Below, one piece after another: positions 33,604 through 41,856 of a stretch of DNA of 64,000 nt. Position 1 is the stretch's first letter, and each line of letters opens with the position of its first letter. Below the pieces are notes generated by a model. The model searched no databases, was not told the DNA's origin, and saw only the letters and a list, made by a program, of their open reading frames with translations. The translations under genes were made by a program, and so were the position numbers. The stretch spans positions 1,922,001-1,986,000 of the forward strand of contig NZ_CP108356.1 in assembly GCF_036237315.1 (NCBI RefSeq), in the 5' to 3' direction. This DNA comes from Streptomyces sp. NBC_01351. GTDB lineage: Bacteria > Actinomycetota > Actinomycetes > Streptomycetales > Streptomycetaceae.

Positions 33604-35238
33604 TCAGGACCTGCCCCACCAGGACCGGCCCTGGGCGGTGCGGATGTCGGTCACGCTCGCCATGCCGTCGTCGTTCGACGGCCCGCTGTGGGGCTGCAGC
33701 CCCTTCAACCGGGCCCGCCACGGCCCGTCCGCGTACTCCAGCTGCACGAGGACCGGGCCCTCGGGCAGGGGCACGGCCTCCCGCCGCTTGCCGACTTCGC
33801 TGACGACGTTCTCTTCCTCCGGAAGCCCGGTGGGGTCGTCGTGCCCCGCCAGTTCATAGAAGTTGACCTTGAGGTAATCGTCGCCGCGGTACTGGATGAC
33901 GAGGTCTGCCGTTCCGCCGGTGTGCAGCAGGACGTCGGGGCCGCCGCCCTCCAGCTCCTCCTCCGTGAGGTGCGTCGCCGCGGCCACCGGCAGTACCCGC
34001 AGCTGCCACGGGCCTTCCGCCTTCAGCTTCAGCCGCAGCCGCCCGCTCCCGGGGACTTGGGTGAGCACCCGGCCCCGGTAGTTCTCCTCACAGCTGCTGA
34101 TGAGGTTGTCACCCTCCTTGTTGAACCGGGTGAGGGGCCACAGGCCCGTGTATCCGTCGCCCCGGATGGCGAGTTCGACGATGACCGGCCCGGGCGGCAG
34201 CCCGTCCACCGTGATCACGTCGTTGTCCCGGCCGGTCTGCGCGTACGGCTCGAAGACGCCACCGAACGACCAGTGCGGCGCGGGCACCTCCGGCGCGGGT
34301 TGCGGAGCCACCACCGCGGGCACCGGGACCGGAGCCGGAACCGGAGGGTAGACGGGGACCGGAGCCGGAACCGGAGGGTAGACCGGGACGGGAGCCTGAG
34401 CCGGGGCGAAGCCCGGAGGCGGGACCGGAGCCGGGGCCGGAGGCGGAGCGAAGACCGGAGCCGGAGCCGGGACCGGGCCGGGGGCCGGGGCGAAGGCCGG
34501 AGGCGGGGCCGGGGCCGGGGGCGGGGGCGGGGGCGGAGCGAACACCGGAGGCGGGACCGGAGCCGGGGCCGGGGCGAAGACCGGAGCCGAGACCGGGGCC
34601 GGGGCCGAGGGCGGAGCGAAGACCGGGGCGGGGACCTGGAACGGCACCGGGGCCGGGACCGGAGGCGGGGCCTGGACCGGAGGCGGGGCCTGGACCGGAG
34701 CCGGAACCGGAGCGGCAGTCGGAACCGGAGCGGCGGTCGGCGCCGGTCCCGCGTCCGCCACGTCCACTCCGTGGTCCGCCACCAGCCCCGCGAGGCCGTT
34801 CAGGTATCCCTGGCCCACCGCACGGAACTTCCAGCCCCCGGCCCGCCGGTACAGCTCCGCGAGGACCATCGCCGTCTCCCCGCCGGCGTCGGTCACGTCG
34901 TACCGCGCGACCGACGTACCGTCCGGCGCGAACGACTCCACGGACAGCCCGTGGACGTCCCGCATCGCGCCGCTCTCCGTCGACCCGACGACGACGACGC
35001 GGACGATCTCCCCCTCGATCGCGGTGAGCGCGGCCTCCAGCCACGCCGTGCCGTTGTCGTCCCCGAGCAGCCGCACCGCGCCCGACGGGTGGACCGGCGC
35101 ACCGTGGAACACGATGTCCCCGTCCCCCCGGACCCTGCCCTGCTCCGTCAACAACAGCGCCGATACGTCCAGCCCGTTCCGCACGGCGACCCGCAGCGGC
35201 ACGGTCGGAACGAAGGCATTGCCCCCCTTGAGCATCAT
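33604..35238 (-). CDS. TerD-family protein with long Pro/Ala linker
   Basis: A 544-residue protein. Residues 1-160 form a TerD-like domain (LKGGNAFVPTVPLRVAVRN, then VVVVGSTESGAMRDV and YDVTDAGGETAMVLAELYRR). Residues about 165-310 are a low-complexity linker of VPAPV and APAPV repeats coded by 34310-34745. Residues about 320-544 hold two beta-sandwich domains, each ending in a run such as GPVIVELAIRGDGYTGLW and GPVLVQLEYADGPWRA. TerD domains bind calcium and occur in stress or surface systems. The start has a GGGGAGG RBS. No other ter genes adjoin it, so its role is open. Confidence 0.82.
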   Translation of the reverse strand: MMLKGGNAFVPTVPLRVAVRNGLDVSALLLTEQGRVRGDGDIVFHGAPVHPSGAVRLLGDDNGTAWLEAALTAIEGEIVRVVVVGSTESGAMRDVHGLSVESFAPDGTSVARYDVTDAGGETAMVLAELYRRAGGWKFRAVGQGYLNGLAGLVADHGVDVADAGPAPTAAPVPTAAPVPAPVQAPPPVQAPPPVPAPVPFQVPAPVFAPPSAPAPVSAPVFAPAPAPVPPPVFAPPPPPPPAPAPPPAFAPAPGPVPAPAPVFAPPPAPAPVPPPGFAPAQAPVPVYPPVPAPVPVYPPVPAPVPVPAVVAPQPAPEVPAPHWSFGGVFEPYAQTGRDNDVITVDGLPPGPVIVELAIRGDGYTGLWPLTRFNKEGDNLISSCEENYRGRVLTQVPGSGRLRLKLKAEGPWQLRVLPVAAATHLTEEELEGGGPDVLLHTGGTADLVIQYRGDDYLKVNFYELAGHDDPTGLPEEENVVSEVGKRREAVPLPEGPVLVQLEYADGPWRARLKGLQPHSGPSNDDGMASVTDIRTAQGRSWWGRS

Positions 35239-35324
35239 GTCCCCTCCCCTGAATCGATCACTCGATGATCTTCGGCCTTCCCGGCCCGGGCGACAAGACG
35301 CGGGGGCAGGGCCGGAATCACCCC

Positions 35325-35353
35325 TTGCGTACCACGAGTAACGGCCTTTAAGG
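35325..35353 (+). promoter_or_regulatory. Weak candidate promoter for the RiPP cluster
   Basis: TTGCGT at 35325-35330 and TTAAGG at 35348-35353 are 17 bp apart in the 143-bp divergent gap between the TerD-family gene and the small peptide gene. The -35 is acceptable for a vegetative sigma factor; the -10 is poor. Location, 28 bp before the peptide ATG, is the main support. Confidence 0.22.
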
Positions 35354-35381
35354 TCACCGGACTTGAAGAACGGGAGGAACC

Positions 35382-35507
35382 ATGGAAAGCGACAAGGCAC
35401 CAGAGGACGACACCCGAATCAAGCCAGAGATCAAAAAGGTGGCGGTCCGCGACGAGGACAGGAAGCGCGACCGGATCACCATCGACAAGCGACCGGCGTC
35501 GTCCTGA
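35382..35507 (+). CDS. 41-residue candidate RiPP precursor peptide
   Basis: A short ORF with a good GGGAGGA RBS just before the ATG. The peptide is highly charged, with an acidic N-terminus (MESDKAPEDD), a basic middle (RIKPEIKKVAVRD) and an end RDRITIDKRPASS. It lies directly upstream of a B12-type radical SAM RiPP-maturation enzyme, in the same direction, and is separated from it by a strong hairpin. Precursor genes commonly sit in that place. The peptide does not match a known class and has no Cys; the C-terminal RITIDKRP segment contains plausible Ile/Thr methylation sites. Function is inferred from position. Confidence 0.6.
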   Translation: MESDKAPEDDTRIKPEIKKVAVRDEDRKRDRITIDKRPASS

Positions 35508-35517
35508 CCGGGCGGGA

Positions 35518-35557
35518 GTCGGCGCCCGGCGTGGCAGTGCGGACGCCGGGCGCCGAC
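35518..35557 (+). promoter_or_regulatory. 15-bp perfect hairpin between precursor and enzyme genes
   Basis: GTCGGCGCCCGGCGT (35518-35532) pairs with the complementary arm at 35543-35557 around a 10-base loop. No T-run follows, so it is not a classical terminator. It starts 11 bp after the peptide stop and ends 50 bp before the enzyme start. It probably stabilises the upstream message or attenuates read-through, giving more precursor than enzyme. Confidence 0.65.
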
Positions 35558-35607
35558 GCCCCGTACCGGGCTGCCGTTCGGGCGACCCGCCAGGCGGGAA
35601 GGACCGC

Positions 35608-37503
35608 ATGCGCGTTCATCTGGTGACCATGCCCTGGCAGCCGATCGACCTGCCCTCGCTCCAGATCGGCCTGCTGCACGCCCTGCTGACCCGCACCCGG
35701 CCCTCGGACGAGGTCCGCGAGTTCCACGGTTCGCTGCGCTGGGCGGAATTCCTGCTGGAGCGGACGGACGGACTGCTGCGCCCGGCCGACCACGCCGAGG
35801 TGGGCAGCGACTCGATCTTCGACGGGCTCGGCGACTGGGTCTTCTCGGGCGTGCTCTACGAGGACGCCGACTGGGGTGTCGCGCGGCTCGGTGCGTACGC
35901 GGAGCGGCGCGGGATCCCGGTGGACAAGGCGCGCGCCATGCGGGTCCACGCGGCGGAGTTCGTCTCCCGCAGTGCGTCGGAGATCCTCGCGGAGGACCCG
36001 GACGTCGTCGGGTTCACCAGCACGTTCATGCAGAACGTGTCCTCGCTCGCGCTCGCCGCCGAGCTCAAGCGCCGCCGCCCGGGCCTCACCGTGGTCTTCG
36101 GCGGCAGCAACTGCGACGGGCCGATGGGCCATGCCCTGCACCGCAACCACCCCTTCGTCGACCATGTGGTGCGGGGGGAGGGCGAGTACGCGTTCCCCGC
36201 CCTGCTGGCCCATCTGGACGCCGGGACCCCGCCCGTCGACGTACCGGGCCTGTGCTGGTGGGACGGCGGGACCTCGCGGGCGAACGAGGAGTCGCGCCGT
36301 ACCGTGGCGCCGCGTGACATCGCCTCGCCCGACTACGACATCTGGCAGGCGGAGCTCGACGCCTCCCCGGTGGCCGAGTACGTACGCCCGAAACTGGTCG
36401 TGGAGGGCGCGCGCGGCTGCTGGTGGGGCGAGAAGCACCACTGCACGTTCTGCGGTCTCAACGGCTCGGCGATGGCGTTCCGCGCCAAGCCCGGCGAACA
36501 GTTGTGGGCCGAGGTCGACCGGCTCGTGCGGCGGCACCGGATCCTCGACATCGTCACGGTCGACAACATCATCGACATGGCGTACTTCACGGACTTCCTG
36601 CCGCTCGCCGCCGACAGCGGCTGGGACCTCCTGATGCATTACGAGGTGAAGTCCAACCTCACCACGGACCAACTGGCGCTCCTGGCCCGCTCGGGCGCGG
36701 TGCACATCCAGCCGGGGATCGAGAGCCTCAACAACCGCGTCCTCGACCTCATGGACAAGGGCGTCACCGGCTCCCGCAACGTCCGCACGCTCCGGGAATG
36801 CGCCGACCAGTCGCTCACCTGCACGTGGAACTACCTGTACGGGTTCCCGGGCGAGACGGCGGACGACTACGACGCGGTCGTCGACCAGTTCCCCGCGCTC
36901 GTCCACCTGCAGCCGCCGGGCGGCGCGTTCCGCATCCAACTGGAGCGGTTCAGCCCACACTTCGCCGATCCCGCCCTCGGTTTCGCCGAGCGGACCCCTG
37001 CCGAGATGTACGGCCACGTGTACGACCTCCCCGAGGAGGAACTGGCCGATCTGGTCTACCTCTTCGACACCCCGCCCCGCGGGATCGGCGGGAGCACGGA
37101 GCAGCGGCTCGCACGGGCCGTCGAGAACTGGCGCTCCGCGCACGCCGGTTCGACGCTGCTGATGGAATCCGGCACCGACGGGGACGATGAGCTGCTGGTG
37201 CACGACCGGCGCCGCGGATGGCCGGCCCGCACGCACCGGCTGACCGGCTGGGAGGCCTCCGCGTTCCGGCACCTCGGACACGGCCGCTCCGAGCCCGCCC
37301 TGCACCGGCTCCTCACCGAGGAGGGACATCCGGTCGCCCCGGGACGGCTCGCGGAGTGGCTCGGCGAGTGCGTGTCCCTGGGCCTGCTGTTCTCCGACGG
37401 ACGGTCGTACGTGTCGCTGCCACTGCGGAACGCTCCGGTCCGCACCCTCACCGAGGACGCCGAGGCCGGGGCCGGGGCCGACGCCGAGGCGGTGACCATA
37501 TGA
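35608..37503 (+). CDS. B12-binding radical SAM RiPP maturation enzyme
   Basis: A 631-residue radical SAM protein. Residues 1-200 form a cobalamin-binding-like domain (VVFGGSNCDGPMG, HVVRGEGEYAFP). The radical SAM core begins with RGCWWGEKHHCTFCGLNG, where the last two Cys are CxxC but the first is eight residues before them (CX7CX2C, unusual). The C-terminal ~150 residues resemble the peptide-binding region of ribosomal-peptide maturation radical SAM protein 1. Members carry out C-methylation or related changes on precursor peptides. The upstream peptide is the likely substrate. ATGA overlaps the next gene. Confidence 0.88.
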   Translation: MRVHLVTMPWQPIDLPSLQIGLLHALLTRTRPSDEVREFHGSLRWAEFLLERTDGLLRPADHAEVGSDSIFDGLGDWVFSGVLYEDADWGVARLGAYAERRGIPVDKARAMRVHAAEFVSRSASEILAEDPDVVGFTSTFMQNVSSLALAAELKRRRPGLTVVFGGSNCDGPMGHALHRNHPFVDHVVRGEGEYAFPALLAHLDAGTPPVDVPGLCWWDGGTSRANEESRRTVAPRDIASPDYDIWQAELDASPVAEYVRPKLVVEGARGCWWGEKHHCTFCGLNGSAMAFRAKPGEQLWAEVDRLVRRHRILDIVTVDNIIDMAYFTDFLPLAADSGWDLLMHYEVKSNLTTDQLALLARSGAVHIQPGIESLNNRVLDLMDKGVTGSRNVRTLRECADQSLTCTWNYLYGFPGETADDYDAVVDQFPALVHLQPPGGAFRIQLERFSPHFADPALGFAERTPAEMYGHVYDLPEEELADLVYLFDTPPRGIGGSTEQRLARAVENWRSAHAGSTLLMESGTDGDDELLVHDRRRGWPARTHRLTGWEASAFRHLGHGRSEPALHRLLTEEGHPVAPGRLAEWLGECVSLGLLFSDGRSYVSLPLRNAPVRTLTEDAEAGAGADAEAVTI

Positions 37504-38018
37504 CCGGCGGGCAGCTCGTCATGGACGAGCCGCTGTCACTGGGCGCGGGCGGACGCGGCACGGCGGACGCCGTGCGTTTCCTGCGCGAGTGCCAGAGCGA
37601 GGCGCGCACGGTGCGCTGGGTCCCGGACACCGACGCCCTGCCCTTCGACACGGGGCTGCTGCACCACCTCCCGCCACCGGCTCCCCCGCCCGGCGCCCCG
37701 GTCGGGTCCGACGAGGCGGCCGTATGGCGGTCCCGGTACGCGTACGGCCTGCTCTACCACCGCCGCGGGCCGGATTTCGTGACGGTCATGGACCGCCGGG
37801 ATCCCTCGGCCGCGGCCCGGTTCACCATCGACCAGCCCGTACTGCTCGCCGCTTTCCTCGCCGTGCAGGAACCCACGGCCCTCGGCGAGCTCGACGCGGC
37901 GCACCGCGAGGCCCTGTCCCTGCTGGCGGGCGAGCGTCTCGTCCTGGTCACGCAGGGATGGGCGGTGGCACTGCCGCCGCGCCTGCGCCGCTGGCCCGTC
38001 CCCTGCACGAGCGTCTGA
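37500..38018 (+). CDS. DUF5825-like protein of the RiPP cluster
   Basis: A 172-residue soluble protein, coupled by ATGA overlap to the radical SAM gene. It matches the DUF5825 type that accompanies such enzymes (FLRECQSEARTVRWVPDTD, GLLYHRRGPDFVTVMDRRDP). It has no recognised catalytic motif; the partner role could be precursor recognition or delivery. Family assignment is from memory of neighbourhood and pattern. Confidence 0.68.
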   Translation: MTGGQLVMDEPLSLGAGGRGTADAVRFLRECQSEARTVRWVPDTDALPFDTGLLHHLPPPAPPPGAPVGSDEAAVWRSRYAYGLLYHRRGPDFVTVMDRRDPSAAARFTIDQPVLLAAFLAVQEPTALGELDAAHREALSLLAGERLVLVTQGWAVALPPRLRRWPVPCTSV

Positions 38019-38021
38019 CCC

Positions 38022-39314
38022 GTGACCTCGTCGCCGCCCCGGCCCTCGTCCACGGCCGCCGACCCCGGTGTCACGCCGTGGGGTGTGCTGCGCCGGCACC
38101 GCCCGTTCCTGCTGCTCTGCGGCGAACAGGCGGCCAGTTCCGTCGGCCGGCAGATCACCGCGCTGGCACTGGCGCTGCTGGCCGTGACCCGGCTGGACGC
38201 GGGCCCGTTCGGGGCGTCGGTGCTGCTGGCCCTGACCTATCTCCCCGGCGCCGTGCTCAGCCCCCTCGCCGGTGTGCTCGCCGACCGGGCCCGGCTGCGC
38301 AGCCTGGCCGTCACGCTCACCTCGCTACAGGTGGTGGTCGTCGGCTCGGTCCCGCTCGCCGGGGCGCTCGGGAGCCTGCGCCTGTCGCACCTGTACGCGG
38401 TGGCCGCCCTGTCGGGCACGCTGACGTGGACGCTCTCGGTGGCACTGCAGGCGGCGCTGCCCCGGGTGGTCCGGCCCGAGCAGCTCCTGGCCGGCAACTC
38501 GGCTCTGACCGGCGCCCGCACGATGGGCCAGATCGGCGGGCCCGCCCTGGGCGGCGTCCTCGTCGGCTTCGCCGGGGCGGCCCCGGCCCTGCTGGCGGGC
38601 AGCGCCGCCTACGCCGTCGAGGCCCTGCTGCTGTTCGCCCTGCCCGCGTCGCTGAACCGACCGGCCGAGTCCACCGGACGCCGGGGCCCCCGGCTCGCCG
38701 CGCTCCGCGAGGGGCTCGCGGTGGTCCGGGCGGAACCGGTGCTGCGCCGGCAGGTGCTCGCGGGCGCCGGGTTCAACCTCGGCAGCGGCGCCGCGGACGC
38801 GCTCTTCGTCGTCTACGCCACCCGGGAACTCAACCTCCCCGCATGGCAGTTGGGGCTCGTCTACGCCTCGTTCAGCGTCGCCACCGTCGCCGGAGTCCTC
38901 TTCGCGGGCCGGTTCGCGACCTCCATGGAGCTGTACCGGGCGACACGGATCTGCGCGGTGGTGGCAGCCCTCGCGATCTTCCTGGTCCCGGCGGCCTCGC
39001 TGGGGCTCGCCTTCCCGGCGCTGCTCGCGTACCAACTGCTCTTCGGCATCACGGCGACGGTGTGGGCGATCTCCATGACGACCACCCAGCAACTGATCGC
39101 CCCGCCCCACCTCCAGGGCCGCGTCGCCGGTTTCGCCCAGGCGGCGCTCCTGACGACCGTCCCGGTCGGGGCCCTGTCCGGAGGCGCGCTGGCGGCCTGG
39201 CTGGGCAACGTCCCGGTCCTGACCGCCGCGGCGACGACGGCCCTCCTGGCCGCGTCCTGCTTCTGGCTGCCCCACCGCACCGCCACCACCGCACGACCGC
39301 CCGCCCCACGTTGA
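38022..39314 (+). CDS. MFS transporter of the RiPP cluster
   Basis: Major facilitator of 430 residues with about 12 hydrophobic helices. The first is preceded by PWGVLRRHRPFLLLCGEQAAS and the loop after helix 2 is GVLADRARLRS, a typical MFS motif A. It starts with a GTG 3 bp after the DUF5825-like gene. It may export the modified peptide and provide self-protection. The following hairpin ends the transcript. Confidence 0.87.
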   Translation: MTSSPPRPSSTAADPGVTPWGVLRRHRPFLLLCGEQAASSVGRQITALALALLAVTRLDAGPFGASVLLALTYLPGAVLSPLAGVLADRARLRSLAVTLTSLQVVVVGSVPLAGALGSLRLSHLYAVAALSGTLTWTLSVALQAALPRVVRPEQLLAGNSALTGARTMGQIGGPALGGVLVGFAGAAPALLAGSAAYAVEALLLFALPASLNRPAESTGRRGPRLAALREGLAVVRAEPVLRRQVLAGAGFNLGSGAADALFVVYATRELNLPAWQLGLVYASFSVATVAGVLFAGRFATSMELYRATRICAVVAALAIFLVPAASLGLAFPALLAYQLLFGITATVWAISMTTTQQLIAPPHLQGRVAGFAQAALLTTVPVGALSGGALAAWLGNVPVLTAAATTALLAASCFWLPHRTATTARPPAPR

Positions 39315-39351
39315 CCGGCTCCCGACGGGCCTTGGGCCCGGCGGGAACCGG
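39315..39351. terminator. Bidirectional hairpin between MFS and msrB genes
   Basis: The sequence right after the MFS stop folds into CCGG-TCCCG-CGGGCC paired with GGCCCG-CGGGA-CCGG, with two mismatches and a tiny loop. Two convergent genes end here. There is no T-run, as is common for Streptomyces terminators. Confidence 0.65.
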
Positions 39352-39357
39352 AACGGT

Positions 39358-39771
39358 TCAGCTCGCCCCGCCGCCCGGGGTCAGCCGCAGGGAGATCGAG
39401 TTGATGCAGTACCGCTGGTCCGTGGGGGTCGGGTAGCCCTCGCCCTCGAAGACGTGGCCCAAGTGCGAGCCGCACTTCGCGCAGCGGACCTCCGTGCGGA
39501 CCATGCCGTGCGAGGTGTCGGCGATCAGCTCGACGGCCTCGGTGTCCTTCGGGTCGTAGAAGGACGGCCAGCCGCAGTGCGACTCGAACTTCTCCGTGGA
39601 ACGGAACAGCTCGGAGCCGCAGCCGCGACAGGAGTAGACGCCCTCCGTCTTGGTGTCGGTGTACTCACCCCGGAAGGCCGGCTCGGTGCCCGCGAGTCGG
39701 AGCACCTGGTACTCGGACGGGGTCAGCTCGGCCTGCCACTGCTCGTCCGTCTTCTGGACCTCGTACGACAT
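39358..39771 (-). CDS. msrB: Peptide methionine-R-sulfoxide reductase
   Basis: MsrB of 137 residues. Four zinc cysteines (CRGCG and CAKCG), the catalytic region GTEPAFRGEY and RYCINSISL with the resolving/active Cys are all present. The substrate is methionine R-sulfoxide in damaged proteins. It ends the murC operon, 24 bp downstream of murC. Confidence 0.95.
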   Translation of the reverse strand: MSYEVQKTDEQWQAELTPSEYQVLRLAGTEPAFRGEYTDTKTEGVYSCRGCGSELFRSTEKFESHCGWPSFYDPKDTEAVELIADTSHGMVRTEVRCAKCGSHLGHVFEGEGYPTPTDQRYCINSISLRLTPGGGAS

Positions 39772-39795
39772 GACGTTCCCGCTCCCTCGGTTCCC

Positions 39796-41190
39796 TCAGT
39801 TCGACAGACGGGCGAGGATCTGGGGTCCCAGATCCGTGACGTCGCCCGCGCCCATCGTGAGAACGAGATCACCGGGCTTGGCCATTCCCGCGATGACGTC
39901 GGCGACGGCCTCCTTGGAGTGCTCGGCGGTGACGTCGGCCCCGGCGGCGCGGGCCGCGGCGATGATGATCTCGCTGGTGATGCCCGGGATCGGGTCTTCG
40001 CGGGCCGGGTAGATGTCCAGGACCACGGAGGCGTCGGCCAGGGAGAGGGACTGGCCCATCTCCTTGCCCAGTTCCTGGGTGCGGGAGAAGAGGTGGGGCT
40101 GGAAGACGACGAGGATCCGGGAGTCCCCGGCGGCGCCGCGGATGGCCTCCAGGTCGGCGGTCATCTCGGTCGGGTGGTGCGCGTACGAGTCGATGACCTG
40201 CACTCCGGCGGCCTCGCCCTTGAGCTGGAGGCGGCGCTTGACGCCGGTGTACTTGCCGAGCGCGGAGGCCAGGTTGTGCGCCGGGATGCCGAGGGCGACA
40301 CCGGCGGCGAGGGCGGCCACCGCGTTGTGCGCGTAGTGGCGGCCGGGGACGGAGACGGTGAAGGTGAGCATGCGGCCGTCGATGACGACGGTGACCTCGC
40401 TGGTCAGACCACGCGGGGTGATCTTGGTGATGCGGACGTCGGCCTCGGGCTCCTCGCCGTACGTGACGACGTTCAGGCCCTCGCGGCCGGCGACGCGGCG
40501 GGCGATCTCGGCGGCGCCCTCCTGGCCGTGGGCGACGACCAGGGTGCCGCCCGGCACGACCTTGCCGACGAAGGTCTCGAAGGACTCGTGGATCTCGTCC
40601 ATCGACGCGTAGTTCGCGTGGTGGTCGAGCTCCGCGTTGAGGATGATCGCGACCTGCGGGGTGTACTTGTGGAAGCTGCGGTCGCTCTCGTCCGCCTCGG
40701 CGACGAAGATGTCGCCCTCGCCGTGGTGGGCGTTGGAGCCGGGGGCGTCCAGGTCGCCGCCGATGGCGTACGAGGGGTCCAGGCCCAGGGCCGAGAGGGA
40801 CACCGCCAGCATCGAGGTGGTGGTGGTCTTGCCGTGCGTACCGGCGACCGCGATCGGCCGCAGCCCGTCCATCAGGGCGGCGAGGGCGTCGGAGCGGTGC
40901 ACGACGGGGATGCCGAGCTCGGCGGCGCGGGCCAGCTCCGGGTTGTCGGCGCGGATGGCGCTGGAGACGACCACGCAGGTGGAGTCGGGGTCCAGGTGAC
41001 CGGCGGCGTGCCCGATGTGGACCGTGGCTCCGTGGGCGCGCAGCGCCTGGGCGGTCTCGGAGTCACGGGAGTCGCTGCCGGCCACCTTCGCGCCGCGCTG
41101 GGCGAGGATCTTCGCGATGCCGGACATGCCGGCGCCGCCGATGCCGATGAAGTGGGGCCGTTCCATGGCGGTCGGCAGGCCGGGCTTCAT
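39796..41190 (-). CDS. murC: UDP-N-acetylmuramate-L-alanine ligase
   Basis: Mur ligase of 464 residues. It adds the first amino acid of the peptidoglycan stem peptide. The N-terminal nucleotide motif is HFIGIGGAGMSGIAKI, the P-loop GTHGKTTTTSML (near residue 117), and the C-terminal region includes YAHHPTEM and QPHLFSRTQ. The start ATG at 41190 is the first in frame and gives a normal short lead peptide. Unusually it stands next to msrB, not in the division cluster. This location is common in Streptomyces. Confidence 0.96.
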   Translation of the reverse strand: MKPGLPTAMERPHFIGIGGAGMSGIAKILAQRGAKVAGSDSRDSETAQALRAHGATVHIGHAAGHLDPDSTCVVVSSAIRADNPELARAAELGIPVVHRSDALAALMDGLRPIAVAGTHGKTTTTSMLAVSLSALGLDPSYAIGGDLDAPGSNAHHGEGDIFVAEADESDRSFHKYTPQVAIILNAELDHHANYASMDEIHESFETFVGKVVPGGTLVVAHGQEGAAEIARRVAGREGLNVVTYGEEPEADVRITKITPRGLTSEVTVVIDGRMLTFTVSVPGRHYAHNAVAALAAGVALGIPAHNLASALGKYTGVKRRLQLKGEAAGVQVIDSYAHHPTEMTADLEAIRGAAGDSRILVVFQPHLFSRTQELGKEMGQSLSLADASVVLDIYPAREDPIPGITSEIIIAAARAAGADVTAEHSKEAVADVIAGMAKPGDLVLTMGAGDVTDLGPQILARLSN

Positions 41191-41240
41191 TCAGGTCGCT
41201 CCAGGATCGAGTGCGGTGTGCGTCGTACGTCCGCCCCAGC

Positions 41241-41726
41241 CTATTCGTTGTGGGCGAAGAGCTTGAGCACCGGAACGCCGACCTTGTGGCGGGCCCGGGA
41301 GGCCCAGTCCCGGTGGAAGAACTCCTCCACGAAGTGCGGGGCGGTCAGGACGATCACCTCGTCGGCGCCGGTCTCCTCGACGACGGACTTCAGCTTGTCG
41401 AGCGGATGGTCCTCGATGATCTGTCCGATGACGTTGGCGCCCTTCTTCCGCAGGGCCTCCATGGAGTACTCGAGTGCCTGCTCGGCGGGGCCCCGGGCGG
41501 CCGCGCCCTCGGGTTCGTCGCCCTCGTGAATGGCCTCGGGGAGCTCACCGAGCGCTACGTCGTCGATGGCCCGCAGCAGCCGGTCCTGGTCGCCGCGGGG
41601 TTGCATGAGGACGACGAAGGAGACCGAGTCGTCTCCGTGCAGGGTGGTGACGAAGTCCACGTCCACCGCGGTCAGGGGCTGCTCGATCATCAATACGCTC
41701 GTGAACACGGACGCCCTCTCCTTCAT
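41241..41726 (-). CDS. Small conserved protein, often mislabelled indole-3-glycerol phosphate synthase
   Basis: A 161-residue soluble protein with an alternating beta-alpha pattern. The segment VIGQIIEDHPLDKLKSVVEETGADEVIVLTAP looks like a universal-stress-protein or Rossmann-type fold. It is upstream of murC on the same strand, with 50 bp between. It lacks the TIM-barrel length of a true indole-3-glycerol phosphate synthase, a name given to relatives in some genomes. Function is unknown. The start ATG at 41726 is chosen as first in frame; a GTG inside would also work. Confidence 0.75.
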   Translation of the reverse strand: MKERASVFTSVLMIEQPLTAVDVDFVTTLHGDDSVSFVVLMQPRGDQDRLLRAIDDVALGELPEAIHEGDEPEGAAARGPAEQALEYSMEALRKKGANVIGQIIEDHPLDKLKSVVEETGADEVIVLTAPHFVEEFFHRDWASRARHKVGVPVLKLFAHNE

Positions 41727-41856
41727 GGGCCGAGGCCGGCTGGCCGGCCCCCTGCGGAAACCATCCTGCCCCGCTCTCGCGCGGGGCCATGCGCAGATAT
41801 ATGTGCCCAGGTTCGTACCCTGCGGAAGCTAACCGGAACGAGAAATTCCGCCTTTG

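Noticed and set aside
35476..37329. A 617-codon minus-strand frame antisense to the radical SAM gene
   Set aside because: The plus-strand frame carries clear radical SAM motifs; the antisense translation matches nothing.
41241..41726. Indole-3-glycerol phosphate synthase
   Set aside because: The protein is only 161 residues and lacks the TIM barrel and trp neighbours; the name seems to be a propagated label.
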